This document shows positions 7,705 through 16,890 of a DNA stretch of 64,000 nt, in pieces. The stretch's first letter is position 1. Each line of letters begins with the position of its first letter. The notes below the pieces were generated by a model. The model had not been told where the DNA came from and did not search any database. It saw only the letters and a list, made by a program, of their open reading frames with translations. Made by a program: the position numbers and the translations under genes. The stretch spans positions 1 to 64,000 of the forward strand of contig JAJYYA010000038.1 of NCBI GenBank assembly GCA_021801345.1, written 5' to 3'. Origin of the DNA: Nitrospirota bacterium. Its GTDB lineage: Bacteria > Nitrospirota > Leptospirillia > Leptospirillales > Leptospirillaceae.

Positions 7705-8758
7705 CCCGACCTCCCCCCTTCTTTCGTCCGAAGGGCTCGTCCGGGAGTTCGAGCTGCCGGGCGGAGGCCTTTTTTCCCGGAAGAAGAGTCTCCGGGCGGT
7801 CTCGGATGTCTCCTTTTTTATCGGGAGAAGAGAGGTTCTGGGGCTTGTGGGCGAGTCCGGTTCTGGCAAGACAACGATCGGGCGCCTGGTGATGCGGCTT
7901 CTGCCTCCGACCCGGGGACGGATCCTTTTCGATGGCATCGACCTGACGAACCTTTCGGGGGGCGCTCTCCGGAGCCACCGTCGGCGCTTTCAGATGGTCT
8001 TCCAGGATCCTTACGCCTCCCTCAATCCCCGCATGCGGGTACGCGAGATCGTGGAGGAGCCTCTGATCGTTCACGGAATCGGATCCGGAAAAGCCGAACG
8101 ACGGGAACGGGTCGCACACCTCCTTGAGCGGGTGGGGCTTTCTTCGCGTGACATGGAACGCCTTCCCCGGGAGTTCTCTGGCGGGGGGCGCCAGAGGATC
8201 GGAATTGCCCGGGCGATCGCCTGTGGTCCGGATCTTTTGGTGGCGGACGAGCCGATCGCCTCGTTGGACCTTTCGATGGGGGCCCAGATCATCAACCTCT
8301 TCTCCTCCCTGGTCGAGAGCGAAGGGATGAGCCTCCTTTTCATCTCCCATGACATTCCGGTGGTAAGGTATCTCTCTGACCGCGTGGTGGTCCTCTATCG
8401 GGGATCGGTCGTGGAGAGCGGACCGACGGGGCAGGTCTTCGCCTCACCGCGCCACCCCTACACCCGTCTGCTCACTGAGGGAAGCCTTCCGTCCGAACCC
8501 GTCGCTTCCGGAGAGATCCCTTCCCGACACTCTCCACCGGACTCCGTAGGCTCCCAAGAGGCGGGGCTCTGCGCCTTTCTTCCGCGGTGCGGCGACTCCC
8601 TTCCGGAATGCCGGACCTCCCCGCCGATTCGCTATTCGGACGGGAAGGGAGGCCGGGAGGCCCTTTGCCACCTTCTTCGGGGGGAGTCCGACTGGCTCCC
8701 CCTCCACCCCTCAAGCCAAGGAAGTCCCTCCGATGTCCCAATCGCTGCATCCCGTTGA
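7694..8758 (+). CDS. Dipeptide/oligopeptide ABC transporter ATPase (DppF/OppF type)
   Basis: 354-residue second ATPase of the pair. Walker A is GESGSGKTT, the Q-loop is MVFQDPYASLNP, the signature is EFSGGGRQRIGIARA, Walker B is LLVADEPIASLDLS, and the switch is SHDIPVV. The signature has GGG where GGQ is usual, and Walker B has DEPIASLD as in many DppF proteins. The C-terminal domain again has clustered Cys (LCAFLPRC...C...LCH). It overlaps both neighbours, so the two ATPases and pheS are translationally linked. Confidence 0.92.
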   Translation: MQPDPTSPLLSSEGLVREFELPGGGLFSRKKSLRAVSDVSFFIGRREVLGLVGESGSGKTTIGRLVMRLLPPTRGRILFDGIDLTNLSGGALRSHRRRFQMVFQDPYASLNPRMRVREIVEEPLIVHGIGSGKAERRERVAHLLERVGLSSRDMERLPREFSGGGRQRIGIARAIACGPDLLVADEPIASLDLSMGAQIINLFSSLVESEGMSLLFISHDIPVVRYLSDRVVVLYRGSVVESGPTGQVFASPRHPYTRLLTEGSLPSEPVASGEIPSRHSPPDSVGSQEAGLCAFLPRCGDSLPECRTSPPIRYSDGKGGREALCHLLRGESDWLPLHPSSQGSPSDVPIAASR

Positions 8759-10292
8759 ACGGGCTCTACTCAGACCGTTTCTTCTCAGCTCCGACAGGGA
8801 AGCCTTTCTCCCGGTCGACGAGATCGGCCGTCTCTCGGGACTCTCTTCCGCCCAGGTCCAGATGGGTCTCGAATGGGTCAAGTCCAAGGGCTTCGTCGAG
8901 GAACGCGTGGACCGGGAAGAGACCCTCCTGCGCCCCACCGATATGGGGCTTTCCGCGCTTTCGGAGGGTCTCCCCGAAGAGCGGATCCTGAGTGCGCTCT
9001 CGTCCGGACCACGCGCGATGAACGATCTGAGGGCACTCTTTCCCGACCCTTCCGTCGCCTCGAAGGCTGTGGGGGCCCTCAAGGAGAGCGGAAGCATCAA
9101 GATCGTCGAGGGGGGACAGGTCATCCGCTCGGGGGAGGCCCCCCCGGGGATCCGCATTCTTCGGAAGATTCTCGAAGCCTCGGCGCAAGAGCCTGTCATT
9201 TTTGAAAGTCTTCCGAAAGAGGAGCAGGAGGTCCTCTCCCTGTACCAGCATCGCCGGGGCAAGGAAAAGGGTCTTGTCCGCTCCGATCTCCGCTCCTTTC
9301 GCTCCTACCGGCTCTCGCCGTCCTTTTCCCTCACTCTCTCCGACCTCGACGGGGCGGAGGAGCTTCTCGGCAACGTGACACCCGAGATGCTCCAGAACAA
9401 AAGCTGGGAAGGGGGGACCTTCCGTCCCTTTTCCGTGGGATCGGAGGCTCCCCGCCCCCAGACCGGCTCCCTCCACCCCTATCGGGAGTTCCTCGACGAG
9501 GTGCGTGACCACCTCGTCCGTCTGGGATTTGCCGAGATGACCGGCAGTCTTGTCGAGCCCGAGTTCTGGAATATGGACGCCCTCTTCATCCCCCAGACCC
9601 ATCCGGCTCGCAACATTCACGACATCTACCTCATCTCCGAGCCGAAAAAAGCCTCCGACACCCGGGACTGGCCGCTCGATCGCGTGGCCAGAACGCATGA
9701 GGGCCGCGACTCTCCGGCCCCGACCCGGGGCTGGCGCCAGGGCTTCGACGCGGATCAGGCCAAACGGCTCCTGATGAGAAGCCAGGGGACGGCGCTCTCC
9801 TCCCGGACGCTTGCGAACAAGCCCTCCGTTCCGGGAAAGTACTTCGCCATCGCCCGCTGTTTTCGCCACGACCAGGTCGATGCCACCCATGCCGTGGACT
9901 TTTTTCAGGCCGAGGGGATCGTCCTCGAGGAAGATGCGAGCTTCCGGACCCTCCTGGGTCTTCTTGCCCTTCTGGCTCGGGAGATTGCGGGGGTCGACCG
10001 GGTCCACTACAAGCCGGCCTATTTCCCGTTTACCGAGCCGTCCGTCGAGCTCCACGCCCACCATCGGGATCTGGGGTGGATGGAGCTTGGCGGGGCGGGA
10101 CTCTTTCGCCCTGAGGTGACGCGACCCTTGGGGGTCGATGTTCCCGTCATCGCCTGGGGGATGGGGATCGACCGCATGGCCATGTTCCGGCTGGGGCTCT
10201 CCGATATCCGTGATCTTTTCACGGGGGATCTCTCGGTTCTGGCGGGCATGAACCGCTCTGAGGAGCGCGCCTCCACCTGGCAAAGGATCTGA
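8733..10292 (+). CDS. pheS: Phenylalanyl-tRNA synthetase alpha subunit, archaeal/eukaryotic type
   Basis: 519 residues, far longer than the usual bacterial PheS of about 330-350. The N-terminal half consists of winged-helix-like segments (about 1-200), as in archaeal and cytosolic eukaryotic alpha subunits, instead of the bacterial coiled coil. The catalytic core carries the class II motifs HPYREFLDEVRDHLVRLGF, the archaeal-style WNMDALFIPQTHPARNIHD, YFAIARCFRHDQVDATH (motif 2) and VIAWGMGIDRMAMFRLG (motif 3). It charges tRNA-Phe together with PheT. The ATG overlaps the upstream ATPase by 26 bases and is preceded by AAGGAAG. The subtype suggests acquisition from an archaeal or spirochaete-like source. 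Confidence 0.93.
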   Translation: MSQSLHPVERALLRPFLLSSDREAFLPVDEIGRLSGLSSAQVQMGLEWVKSKGFVEERVDREETLLRPTDMGLSALSEGLPEERILSALSSGPRAMNDLRALFPDPSVASKAVGALKESGSIKIVEGGQVIRSGEAPPGIRILRKILEASAQEPVIFESLPKEEQEVLSLYQHRRGKEKGLVRSDLRSFRSYRLSPSFSLTLSDLDGAEELLGNVTPEMLQNKSWEGGTFRPFSVGSEAPRPQTGSLHPYREFLDEVRDHLVRLGFAEMTGSLVEPEFWNMDALFIPQTHPARNIHDIYLISEPKKASDTRDWPLDRVARTHEGRDSPAPTRGWRQGFDADQAKRLLMRSQGTALSSRTLANKPSVPGKYFAIARCFRHDQVDATHAVDFFQAEGIVLEEDASFRTLLGLLALLAREIAGVDRVHYKPAYFPFTEPSVELHAHHRDLGWMELGGAGLFRPEVTRPLGVDVPVIAWGMGIDRMAMFRLGLSDIRDLFTGDLSVLAGMNRSEERASTWQRI

Positions 10293-10332
10293 GTCTCTCT
10301 CCGACCTTGTCTCACACGACGAAAGGATCACC

Positions 10333-12093
10333 GTGCCGACTCTTGAAGGACATCTCGACGACCTCAACCGCCTGCTCGACAGACCTCTGGCTCCCGGGGA
10401 GATGAATCGGGCCCTCGACTTGGTGAAGGGCGAGTGGAAGCACTACGATCCGGCGACCCGCCGCTTCAAGATCGAGCTCAACGACACCAACCGCCCCGAT
10501 CTCTGGAGTGTGGAGGGGATTGCCCGCCAGCTCCGCGGCGGACGCCCTCTGCCGGGACATCCCTACGACTTTCTTGAAAAGGCGGCGCTCCGGGAGGCGG
10601 GGCGCCCCCCCGAGATCTCGATCGACCCGAAGCTGTCTGCCATCCGTCCCTTCATGGGAGGATTCCGGGCGACGGGCGGAGTGCTGGGAGAGGAGGGGCT
10701 GGCACAACTCATCGGGACGCAGGAGCGTCTCTCGGAGCTCTTCGGGCGAAAGCGCCGGGACCTTGCAATCGGGGTCTACCCCCTCGAAGGGATGGTTTTT
10801 CCCCTGGCCTACCGGACGGCCGATCCGGACCGGACCCGATTCTTCCCTCTGGGGGGATCGGCTGTCCTTTCTCTTCGGGAGATCGTGTCGACCCATCCCA
10901 AGGGGTTGGCCTATGGCTCCCTTGTCTCGGATCATCTCCTCTGGCCGATTCTCGAAGATGCCCGGGGAGAGATTCTCTCCTTTCCTCCGGTCATCAACTC
11001 GCAGACCTCCGGAGCCGTCGGAGCCAACGATACCGCTCTTTTCGTGGAGGCCACGGGAGGCGATCCCCAGAGAATCCTCCTCGTTTTGGCCATTCTAGCG
11101 GCCAACCTCTCCGACCGGGGCTTTTCCGTCGAGCCGCTTCTCTCTGCCGGTGCCTTCGGAGAGATCCTGGCCCCCGTTCCTGAGAAGACGACGGTATCCG
11201 TTCCCTTCGGCACCCCTGCGAGGGTCATGGGGATGGAGGAGGATCCCCGGGACTTCATAGAGGTTCTTCTAAACTTCGGGTATCCGGCGATCTCCCGCTC
11301 CGGGAAGCCGGAAACGGGGCAGGGGGGGCAACCGGGAACCGGGAGCTACGAGGTGCTGCAACCCTTCTACCGCGACGATCTTCTGGGCGCGGTGGACGTG
11401 GTCGAGGACTATCTCGTGGCCCGGGGCTTCGACACCTTTGCCCCCGTCATGCCCCGTGCCTTTACACCGGGACAGGCCGCTCCCCGGCTCAAAATCGAGA
11501 ACCGTCTCCGGAGGGCCTTCCTTGCGATGGGATTTACCGAGCTGCTCTCCAATATCCTCACCGGAGAGCCCCTCGTCACCACCCGACTCGGGAGAGAGGC
11601 AGACGGACTTGTCCGGATCGACAATCCGGCTTCCCTGCAATATGCCGTCGTTCGTCCGACCCTTCTTGCGGGTCTTCTTAGCGCCGAGTCGCGGTCGAGC
11701 CGCCATCCCTACCCCCACCGGATCTTCGAGATAGGCGAGGCCATGGACCTTTGCGAGGGGCCTCCGGGAGGTGCGAGGCGCCTTAGGGACCGATTTCTTG
11801 CTGCCGCTCTCGTTGCTCATCCCCAGGCGGGGATCTCCGAGGTGCAGGGGATCCTCGACGCCCTCTTCGAGCGGATGGACCGGAAATTTTCCGTCTCGGG
11901 GGAGGATCTTTCCCCCTACATTCCGGGCCGGTGCGGGGTCTACAAAAACCTCCGGGGAGAGACGGTCGCAACAGTAGGTGAGGTTCATCCCGCCACCCTC
12001 GATCTCTGGGGAATTCGCATGCCGGCCGTCGCCTTTGAGCTCGACGTGGAGGCCTTGACCGCCCGGGACTCCTCGCAGGACTCGGGGGCTTGA
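10333..12093 (+). CDS. pheT: Phenylalanyl-tRNA synthetase beta subunit, archaeal/eukaryotic type
   Basis: 586 residues, against about 800 for bacterial PheT. It starts directly with MPTLEGHLDDLNRLL and the ELNDTNRPDLWSVEGIARQLRG motif typical of archaeal beta subunits. It contains LSFPPVINSQTSG in the B3/B4 editing region and the DDLLGAVDVVEDYLVARGF segment before the catalytic-like domain. The bacterial N-terminal EMAP-type and C-terminal anticodon-binding (FDX-ACB) domains are absent. The GTG start follows GAAAGGATCACC. It partners the archaeal-type PheS, so the whole enzyme is of one foreign type. Confidence 0.93.
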   Translation: MPTLEGHLDDLNRLLDRPLAPGEMNRALDLVKGEWKHYDPATRRFKIELNDTNRPDLWSVEGIARQLRGGRPLPGHPYDFLEKAALREAGRPPEISIDPKLSAIRPFMGGFRATGGVLGEEGLAQLIGTQERLSELFGRKRRDLAIGVYPLEGMVFPLAYRTADPDRTRFFPLGGSAVLSLREIVSTHPKGLAYGSLVSDHLLWPILEDARGEILSFPPVINSQTSGAVGANDTALFVEATGGDPQRILLVLAILAANLSDRGFSVEPLLSAGAFGEILAPVPEKTTVSVPFGTPARVMGMEEDPRDFIEVLLNFGYPAISRSGKPETGQGGQPGTGSYEVLQPFYRDDLLGAVDVVEDYLVARGFDTFAPVMPRAFTPGQAAPRLKIENRLRRAFLAMGFTELLSNILTGEPLVTTRLGREADGLVRIDNPASLQYAVVRPTLLAGLLSAESRSSRHPYPHRIFEIGEAMDLCEGPPGGARRLRDRFLAAALVAHPQAGISEVQGILDALFERMDRKFSVSGEDLSPYIPGRCGVYKNLRGETVATVGEVHPATLDLWGIRMPAVAFELDVEALTARDSSQDSGA

Positions 12094-12102
12094 GAAAAAA
12101 AG

Positions 12103-15100
12103 ATGGCTTCCCGAGAAGCTCCGCGATCCGGACAGGGTGACTCTCCGGAACACTCCGAAAGACAGGGCTCGGGAACGCCTCCCCTGCGGGAGGTCGCCCG
12201 AAGCTATTTTCTCGCGCGATGGGTCGACGTTCTGGTCGTCGGGACCCTCCTCGTGGCCGGGGCGGCGCTCGCCTCCTTCGAGCTGACCCGATTTAAAGAG
12301 GCCAAGGCGCAGGTCGCAGAGGAGGCCCGGAGGACAGGGCTCGAGGTGGCGGGACGTTTTTCCGACACGCTCTCCCGGCGTTTCCTGGACCTGGGCTTCA
12401 TTGCCGCGTCCTTTACCGGGCGCTCCTCGACGATGCCTGGCCGGATGTTCAGACAGGAGGTCCGGGTCTACCTCGCTCTTCATCCGGCACTGGTCGACTT
12501 CGAAGTGCGAAAGGGCGAGGCGGGGCCAATCCTGTGGTCGACCCGGGCGGGAGGAGGTCCCCCGCTTCGCCCGGGAGGGACAAGGACGCAAGCGGACATT
12601 CCCCTCCTCTCAAACCCGACGCTTCTTCTCGGTTCGCCCTACGCCTCCTCCCGCATCGGCGCCTGGCTTCTTCCCCTCGGCATCCTTATCCCCTCCTCCC
12701 CCCTCTACGTTCGTACCCATGTCCGGCTCGACACGCTCCTTCCCGCACCCGTTCAGTCTCCCTTCCGCGTCCGGATGGGAGACAGCCGGAAACGTCCGGC
12801 TCCTTCGGCTTCCCTTGGGCAGGGCTCTTCCTCCCTAAGAGTTTCCGTTCCCTCCTATCCCTTTTTTTTCGAGGTCTCCTGGCCGGAGAAGACCTCCTTC
12901 CTCCGCTACCGGAGATCTGCCGACTTCCGTTGGATCCTGGAGTTCGGAGGACTCCTGCTTCTTTCGCTCATGGGGGGAGGGATCAGGATCCTGTCGCGCC
13001 GTCAGGGAAAGATCCTTCAACGATTCGCCGAGCTCTCCGCGCTCGATTTTGCGGTCTTCGAGGAGGCAGGGGCGCTGGGGCTCGTGATCGGGGAGGACGG
13101 CCGGATTCTCCGGATGAACCGGTCGGCCCGGGAGTTCACCGGCCTCCCCCCGGAGGCTCTCCCCGCCACGCCCTATTATTGGGAAAGGTTTATTCCGGAG
13201 GAGGAGGTTCCGGAGGTCCACGCTCTTTTCGAGCGCCTCAAAACGTCGGCGTCGTCCGGGGAGTACGAGAACCATTGGGTCCGTCCGTCGGGGGAGCGCC
13301 GGCTCTTCCGCTGGATTCTCACGGTGATCGGCGAGGCAGGCGATCGCACTGTCGTCAAGATGGGGCTCGACATTACCGAACGCGAACGGCTGGCCGGACT
13401 TCTTCGGGAAAAAAACGACAGGCTGGAAGAGCTTCTGTCCTACAACATTCTCCGGGGGAAGCTTGCGGAGGCCGTTGCCGCCGCCTCCGGAGAAGGCGCT
13501 CTTCTCGAGTCCTTCTGCGCCCTCTCGATGGAGGTTCCGGGGGTGGTCCTGGCCTGGGTGGGGATGCCCGACGAGGTGACGGGGGTGTTCTCCGTCCTGG
13601 CCGCCTCCGGGGCGACCGGCTATCTCGAAGGGGTCCGTATCTCGGCTCGGGAGGAGGACCCCGCCGGCCGGGGAGTGTCGGGCCGGGCCTGGAGGGCGGG
13701 GCAGTCCGCTTTCAACGACTCCTTCGACAAAAGCCCTTCGATGCAGCCCTGGAGGGAGCGGGCGAAGTCGTTTGGGATCGCGGCGAGCGCGACCGTTCCC
13801 ATCCGGAAGGGGGGTCGGCTCTATGCCCTTCTCACCGTCTATCTCGACCACGAGGAGGTGTTTTCCCTGGAGCTTCGGTCGATCCTCGAGGCGATCGGGG
13901 CGAGCCTCTCCTCCGGTCTTGACCGGATCGGTCTCATGGAGCGGGAGAGGGAGGCCCGGGCGTTAAGCGAGGCGCTCATTTCCAATGCCGCCGCGGGGGT
14001 CGACCTCGTGCGCTATCCTGAGCGCGTGGTGGTGGAGGCCAACGAAGCCTTTCTCAGGATCTTCGGCTTTTCTTCGAAGGACGAGATCGTCGGTCAATCG
14101 GTGCGGAGGCTCTACTTCGACGACGAGGGATGGGCCCTTGTGGGATCGATCGCCTCCCGGGCCCTGGCGGAAGGGTCGGCCGTCGCCCGGAACGTCTCCT
14201 TCCGGAGGCGCTCCGACGGGAAGAAGATGTGGGCCGATGTCGCGGCCCACAAGGTTCCCGGCGAGACCCACGACCTCCTGGTCTGGACGGTGGTGGACGT
14301 GACGGACAATCACCGGCTCGAGCTTGAGGTGGAGCGGACTTCGCGTTTTCGGAACCTTCTGGCCCAGGTTGGCCGGAGGATGGGGGAGATGCGGGAGGAG
14401 GAGGGACTCCTGCAGGAGCTTTGCGAGATGTCCGTCAAGTACGGGGAGGTCGATCTTGCCTGGGCGGGGGTGCCCGACAAGGACGGCCGGGTCCACTTTG
14501 TGGGGGGAGCCGGCGAGACCGGCTATCTCGACGGGCTCTCGATTACGATCGACGAGAGATCTCCCGCAGGAGACGGCCCGGCCGGGCGGACGTGGCGCTC
14601 CCGTGAGCCCTCCTTCAACATCGACCTGGCCCTGGTCCTTGCCGGGAGATCCAATGCGGATCGGGCGGCCGGCTTCGGCTTCCGGAGCCTGGCAATTCTT
14701 CCGATCCTCCGGGGGGGAAGCCCCTGGGGGCTCCTGACCTTCTATATGAAGGAGGAGGAAGGTTTCGACGCCTCGCTTCAGGCCCTTCTCCGGGAGATGG
14801 CGCGGATGATCTCCGGGGGGCTCGACCGCCTCGACGAGGAGCGACGGCTGCGGATCCTCTCGAGCGCGATCGCCTCCGTGGGCGAGGGGGTGGCAATCAG
14901 CGACCCGGAGGGGCGGGTGCTCTTTGTAAACGGGGCCTTTACTGCCATCACAGGCTATTCCTTTGACGAGATGTTGGAGAACAACTGCCGGATCCTCCAG
15001 GGGGAGGAGACCGACCCCGGGACGGTGGAGGCGATCCGGGCGGCGATCCGGAGCGGGTCGTCCTTCCAGGGCCAGATCAAAAACTACAAAAAGGACGGGA

Positions 15101-16890
15101 GCCCTTTTTGGAACATGCTCTCGATCTCTCCGGTGCGCGACGAGAGCGGGAGGCTCGTCGAGTTTGTGGGAGTCCAGCGGGACGTCAGCGAGGTCGTGGC
15201 GATCTCGCGAAGGCTTGAGCACGAATCTCTTCACGACCGTCTGACCGGCCTTCCCAACAGGAGGTCTCTCGACCATGCCTTCGAGATGGCCTTTGGACGG
15301 TCAATGCGTTACCGATGGCCGCTTGCGGTCGTGATGATCGATCTCGACGGCTTCAAGCCGGTCAACGACTCCTTTGGACATGAGGTCGGGGACCGTCTTC
15401 TCGTCGCGATGGGAGAGCGCCTGGTCGGGGTGCTCCGGAAGACCGACTTTCTCGCGCGCCTCGGCGGAGACGAGTTCGTTCTCCTGGTCGAAAACTATGC
15501 TGGGACGACTGAGCTTCTGGATGTTCTCCGACGGGTCGAGGAGGCGGCGACCGGGGAGTTCCGACTTCCGGGAGGGGAGACGCTACGGGTCGGGATTTCG
15601 ATGGGGGTGGCGACGACCTCCGGGGGAAACCCCGAGAGCCAGGAAAGCCCCGACGCGCTCCTGCGGCTGGCCGACTTGGCTCTGTACGAGAGCAAGGCCC
15701 ACAAGGCTGACCGTGAGGTTCCCTGGGTGCTCTACGGGGAGGGGGTGAGGGTCCGCAAGAACGAGGCGCAGAGTCTTCTCGCGGAAGGCGCTCTCGAAGT
15801 CTCCTACCAGCCGATCCTGAGCGTGGCGACGCAGACGATCGTGGGGGTCGAGGCTCTGGCCAGACTCAGAAGGGGCGACGGGAGCCTTCTTCTTCCGGGA
15901 GAGTTTCTTGGGGAGATGTCCTCGGACGACCTCTTTGAGCTCTCCCGGCAAGTGATCGAACGGGTCCTAGATGAGATGCCCAGGCTCTCTGAAGCCGCTC
16001 CCGAGCTCTGGGTCTCGGTCAACATCGACCCCGGGTCGGTCTCGGAGAAGGGCGTTGGTATCTTGAGAGGGATGCTCGAGGGGGCGAAGATGTCACCGTC
16101 TCGGCTCTTCCTCGAAATTCTGGAGGCCCGGGAGTTCGGCGAGACGAAGGACGCGCTCGGGCTCCTTTATCGGCTGAAAGCTCTGGGCATCCGGCTCGCC
16201 ATGGACGATGTCGGAAGCGCCTACTCCTCGCTTTTGCGGCTCAAGGAGCTCCCCGTCGACAAGGTGAAGCTCGACCAGGGGTTCATCCGCACGATCGACC
16301 AGAATCCCCGGGACCTTCATTTTGTGGGGGCGGTCCAGGAACTCGTGAGCCGGATGGGGTTGGCCCTCGTCGTGGAGGGGGTGGAGTCGGAGAGCGTCCG
16401 GGATGCCATGGAGGCCATGGGGATCGACCTTCTCCAGGGATACGCCATCTCCGTTCCCGTCCCCCTCGAAGGCATCCGGAGCTTTTTGCAAGGCTTTCCC
16501 CGGGAGCCTCACCCGTACCCCCGGACCCTCTTCGGGCTTTATGCCATTGCGTTGTCGCTCCATGGCCGGATGAGCCGCAGCGTCAGGCAGAGCCCCTCCC
16601 TCTTCGACCCAAGGCTCCTCGCGGATGTTTCGAACTGCCCGGTGGAGGAGGCGATCGAGAGGGTGGGGATCGGGCGTGATTCGGAGATCGAGAGCCGTCA
16701 CGAGGAGTATCACAGGCAGATGGCCGCCTTCGTCCGCTCCATTAAACACTACGGGCGCGTCACGGAGGTGGTTGACCGCGCGTTTGCACTGGCGGGGGAG
16801 GCGATGCTTGACGCCATCCTCGCGGAGTACCGGAAGAAAAGCGGAGCCTTTCCGTCCGGGACCGGTGGGGGCTCCCGACTCGGGGACTAG
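12103..16890 (+). CDS. Membrane PAS-GAF-PAS-GAF-LOV-like-GGDEF-EAL c-di-GMP protein
   Basis: 1595 residues. Order: TM1 (about 40-58), periplasmic sensor region, TM2 (277-296), PAS (313-427), GAF (450-608), PAS (622-742), GAF (755-910), LOV-like PAS (918-1030), GGDEF (1043-1205), EAL (1225-1455) and a C-terminal helical domain (about 1475-1570). GGDEF (1121-1125) and the inhibitory RKTD site (1112-1115) are intact. EAL residues Glu1250, the DD pair in LAMDDVGSAYSS, VVEGVE and LLQGYA are conserved, so both synthesis and hydrolysis of c-di-GMP are possible. The third PAS has NCRILQ (Cys962), NYKKDGSPFWN and VGVQRDV, the LOV flavin-site pattern. The C-terminus has His1487, Cys1512, His1533 and His1537 in CZB-like spacing. 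The two GAF domains look like an internal duplication. It lies 9 bases after pheT. Confidence 0.93.
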   Translation: MASREAPRSGQGDSPEHSERQGSGTPPLREVARSYFLARWVDVLVVGTLLVAGAALASFELTRFKEAKAQVAEEARRTGLEVAGRFSDTLSRRFLDLGFIAASFTGRSSTMPGRMFRQEVRVYLALHPALVDFEVRKGEAGPILWSTRAGGGPPLRPGGTRTQADIPLLSNPTLLLGSPYASSRIGAWLLPLGILIPSSPLYVRTHVRLDTLLPAPVQSPFRVRMGDSRKRPAPSASLGQGSSSLRVSVPSYPFFFEVSWPEKTSFLRYRRSADFRWILEFGGLLLLSLMGGGIRILSRRQGKILQRFAELSALDFAVFEEAGALGLVIGEDGRILRMNRSAREFTGLPPEALPATPYYWERFIPEEEVPEVHALFERLKTSASSGEYENHWVRPSGERRLFRWILTVIGEAGDRTVVKMGLDITERERLAGLLREKNDRLEELLSYNILRGKLAEAVAAASGEGALLESFCALSMEVPGVVLAWVGMPDEVTGVFSVLAASGATGYLEGVRISAREEDPAGRGVSGRAWRAGQSAFNDSFDKSPSMQPWRERAKSFGIAASATVPIRKGGRLYALLTVYLDHEEVFSLELRSILEAIGASLSSGLDRIGLMEREREARALSEALISNAAAGVDLVRYPERVVVEANEAFLRIFGFSSKDEIVGQSVRRLYFDDEGWALVGSIASRALAEGSAVARNVSFRRRSDGKKMWADVAAHKVPGETHDLLVWTVVDVTDNHRLELEVERTSRFRNLLAQVGRRMGEMREEEGLLQELCEMSVKYGEVDLAWAGVPDKDGRVHFVGGAGETGYLDGLSITIDERSPAGDGPAGRTWRSREPSFNIDLALVLAGRSNADRAAGFGFRSLAILPILRGGSPWGLLTFYMKEEEGFDASLQALLREMARMISGGLDRLDEERRLRILSSAIASVGEGVAISDPEGRVLFVNGAFTAITGYSFDEMLENNCRILQGEETDPGTVEAIRAAIRSGSSFQGQIKNYKKDGSPFWNMLSISPVRDESGRLVEFVGVQRDVSEVVAISRRLEHESLHDRLTGLPNRRSLDHAFEMAFGRSMRYRWPLAVVMIDLDGFKPVNDSFGHEVGDRLLVAMGERLVGVLRKTDFLARLGGDEFVLLVENYAGTTELLDVLRRVEEAATGEFRLPGGETLRVGISMGVATTSGGNPESQESPDALLRLADLALYESKAHKADREVPWVLYGEGVRVRKNEAQSLLAEGALEVSYQPILSVATQTIVGVEALARLRRGDGSLLLPGEFLGEMSSDDLFELSRQVIERVLDEMPRLSEAAPELWVSVNIDPGSVSEKGVGILRGMLEGAKMSPSRLFLEILEAREFGETKDALGLLYRLKALGIRLAMDDVGSAYSSLLRLKELPVDKVKLDQGFIRTIDQNPRDLHFVGAVQELVSRMGLALVVEGVESESVRDAMEAMGIDLLQGYAISVPVPLEGIRSFLQGFPREPHPYPRTLFGLYAIALSLHGRMSRSVRQSPSLFDPRLLADVSNCPVEEAIERVGIGRDSEIESRHEEYHRQMAAFVRSIKHYGRVTEVVDRAFALAGEAMLDAILAEYRKKSGAFPSGTGGGSRLGD

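Noticed and set aside
8766-10367. Long open frame antisense to pheS (over 500 codons)
   Set aside because: Typical shadow frame from codon bias; the translation lacks any recognisable domain and pheS on the other strand is certain.
13963-15276. Long antisense frame within the GGDEF/EAL gene
   Set aside because: Shadow of the real gene; composition rich in Pro, Arg and His.
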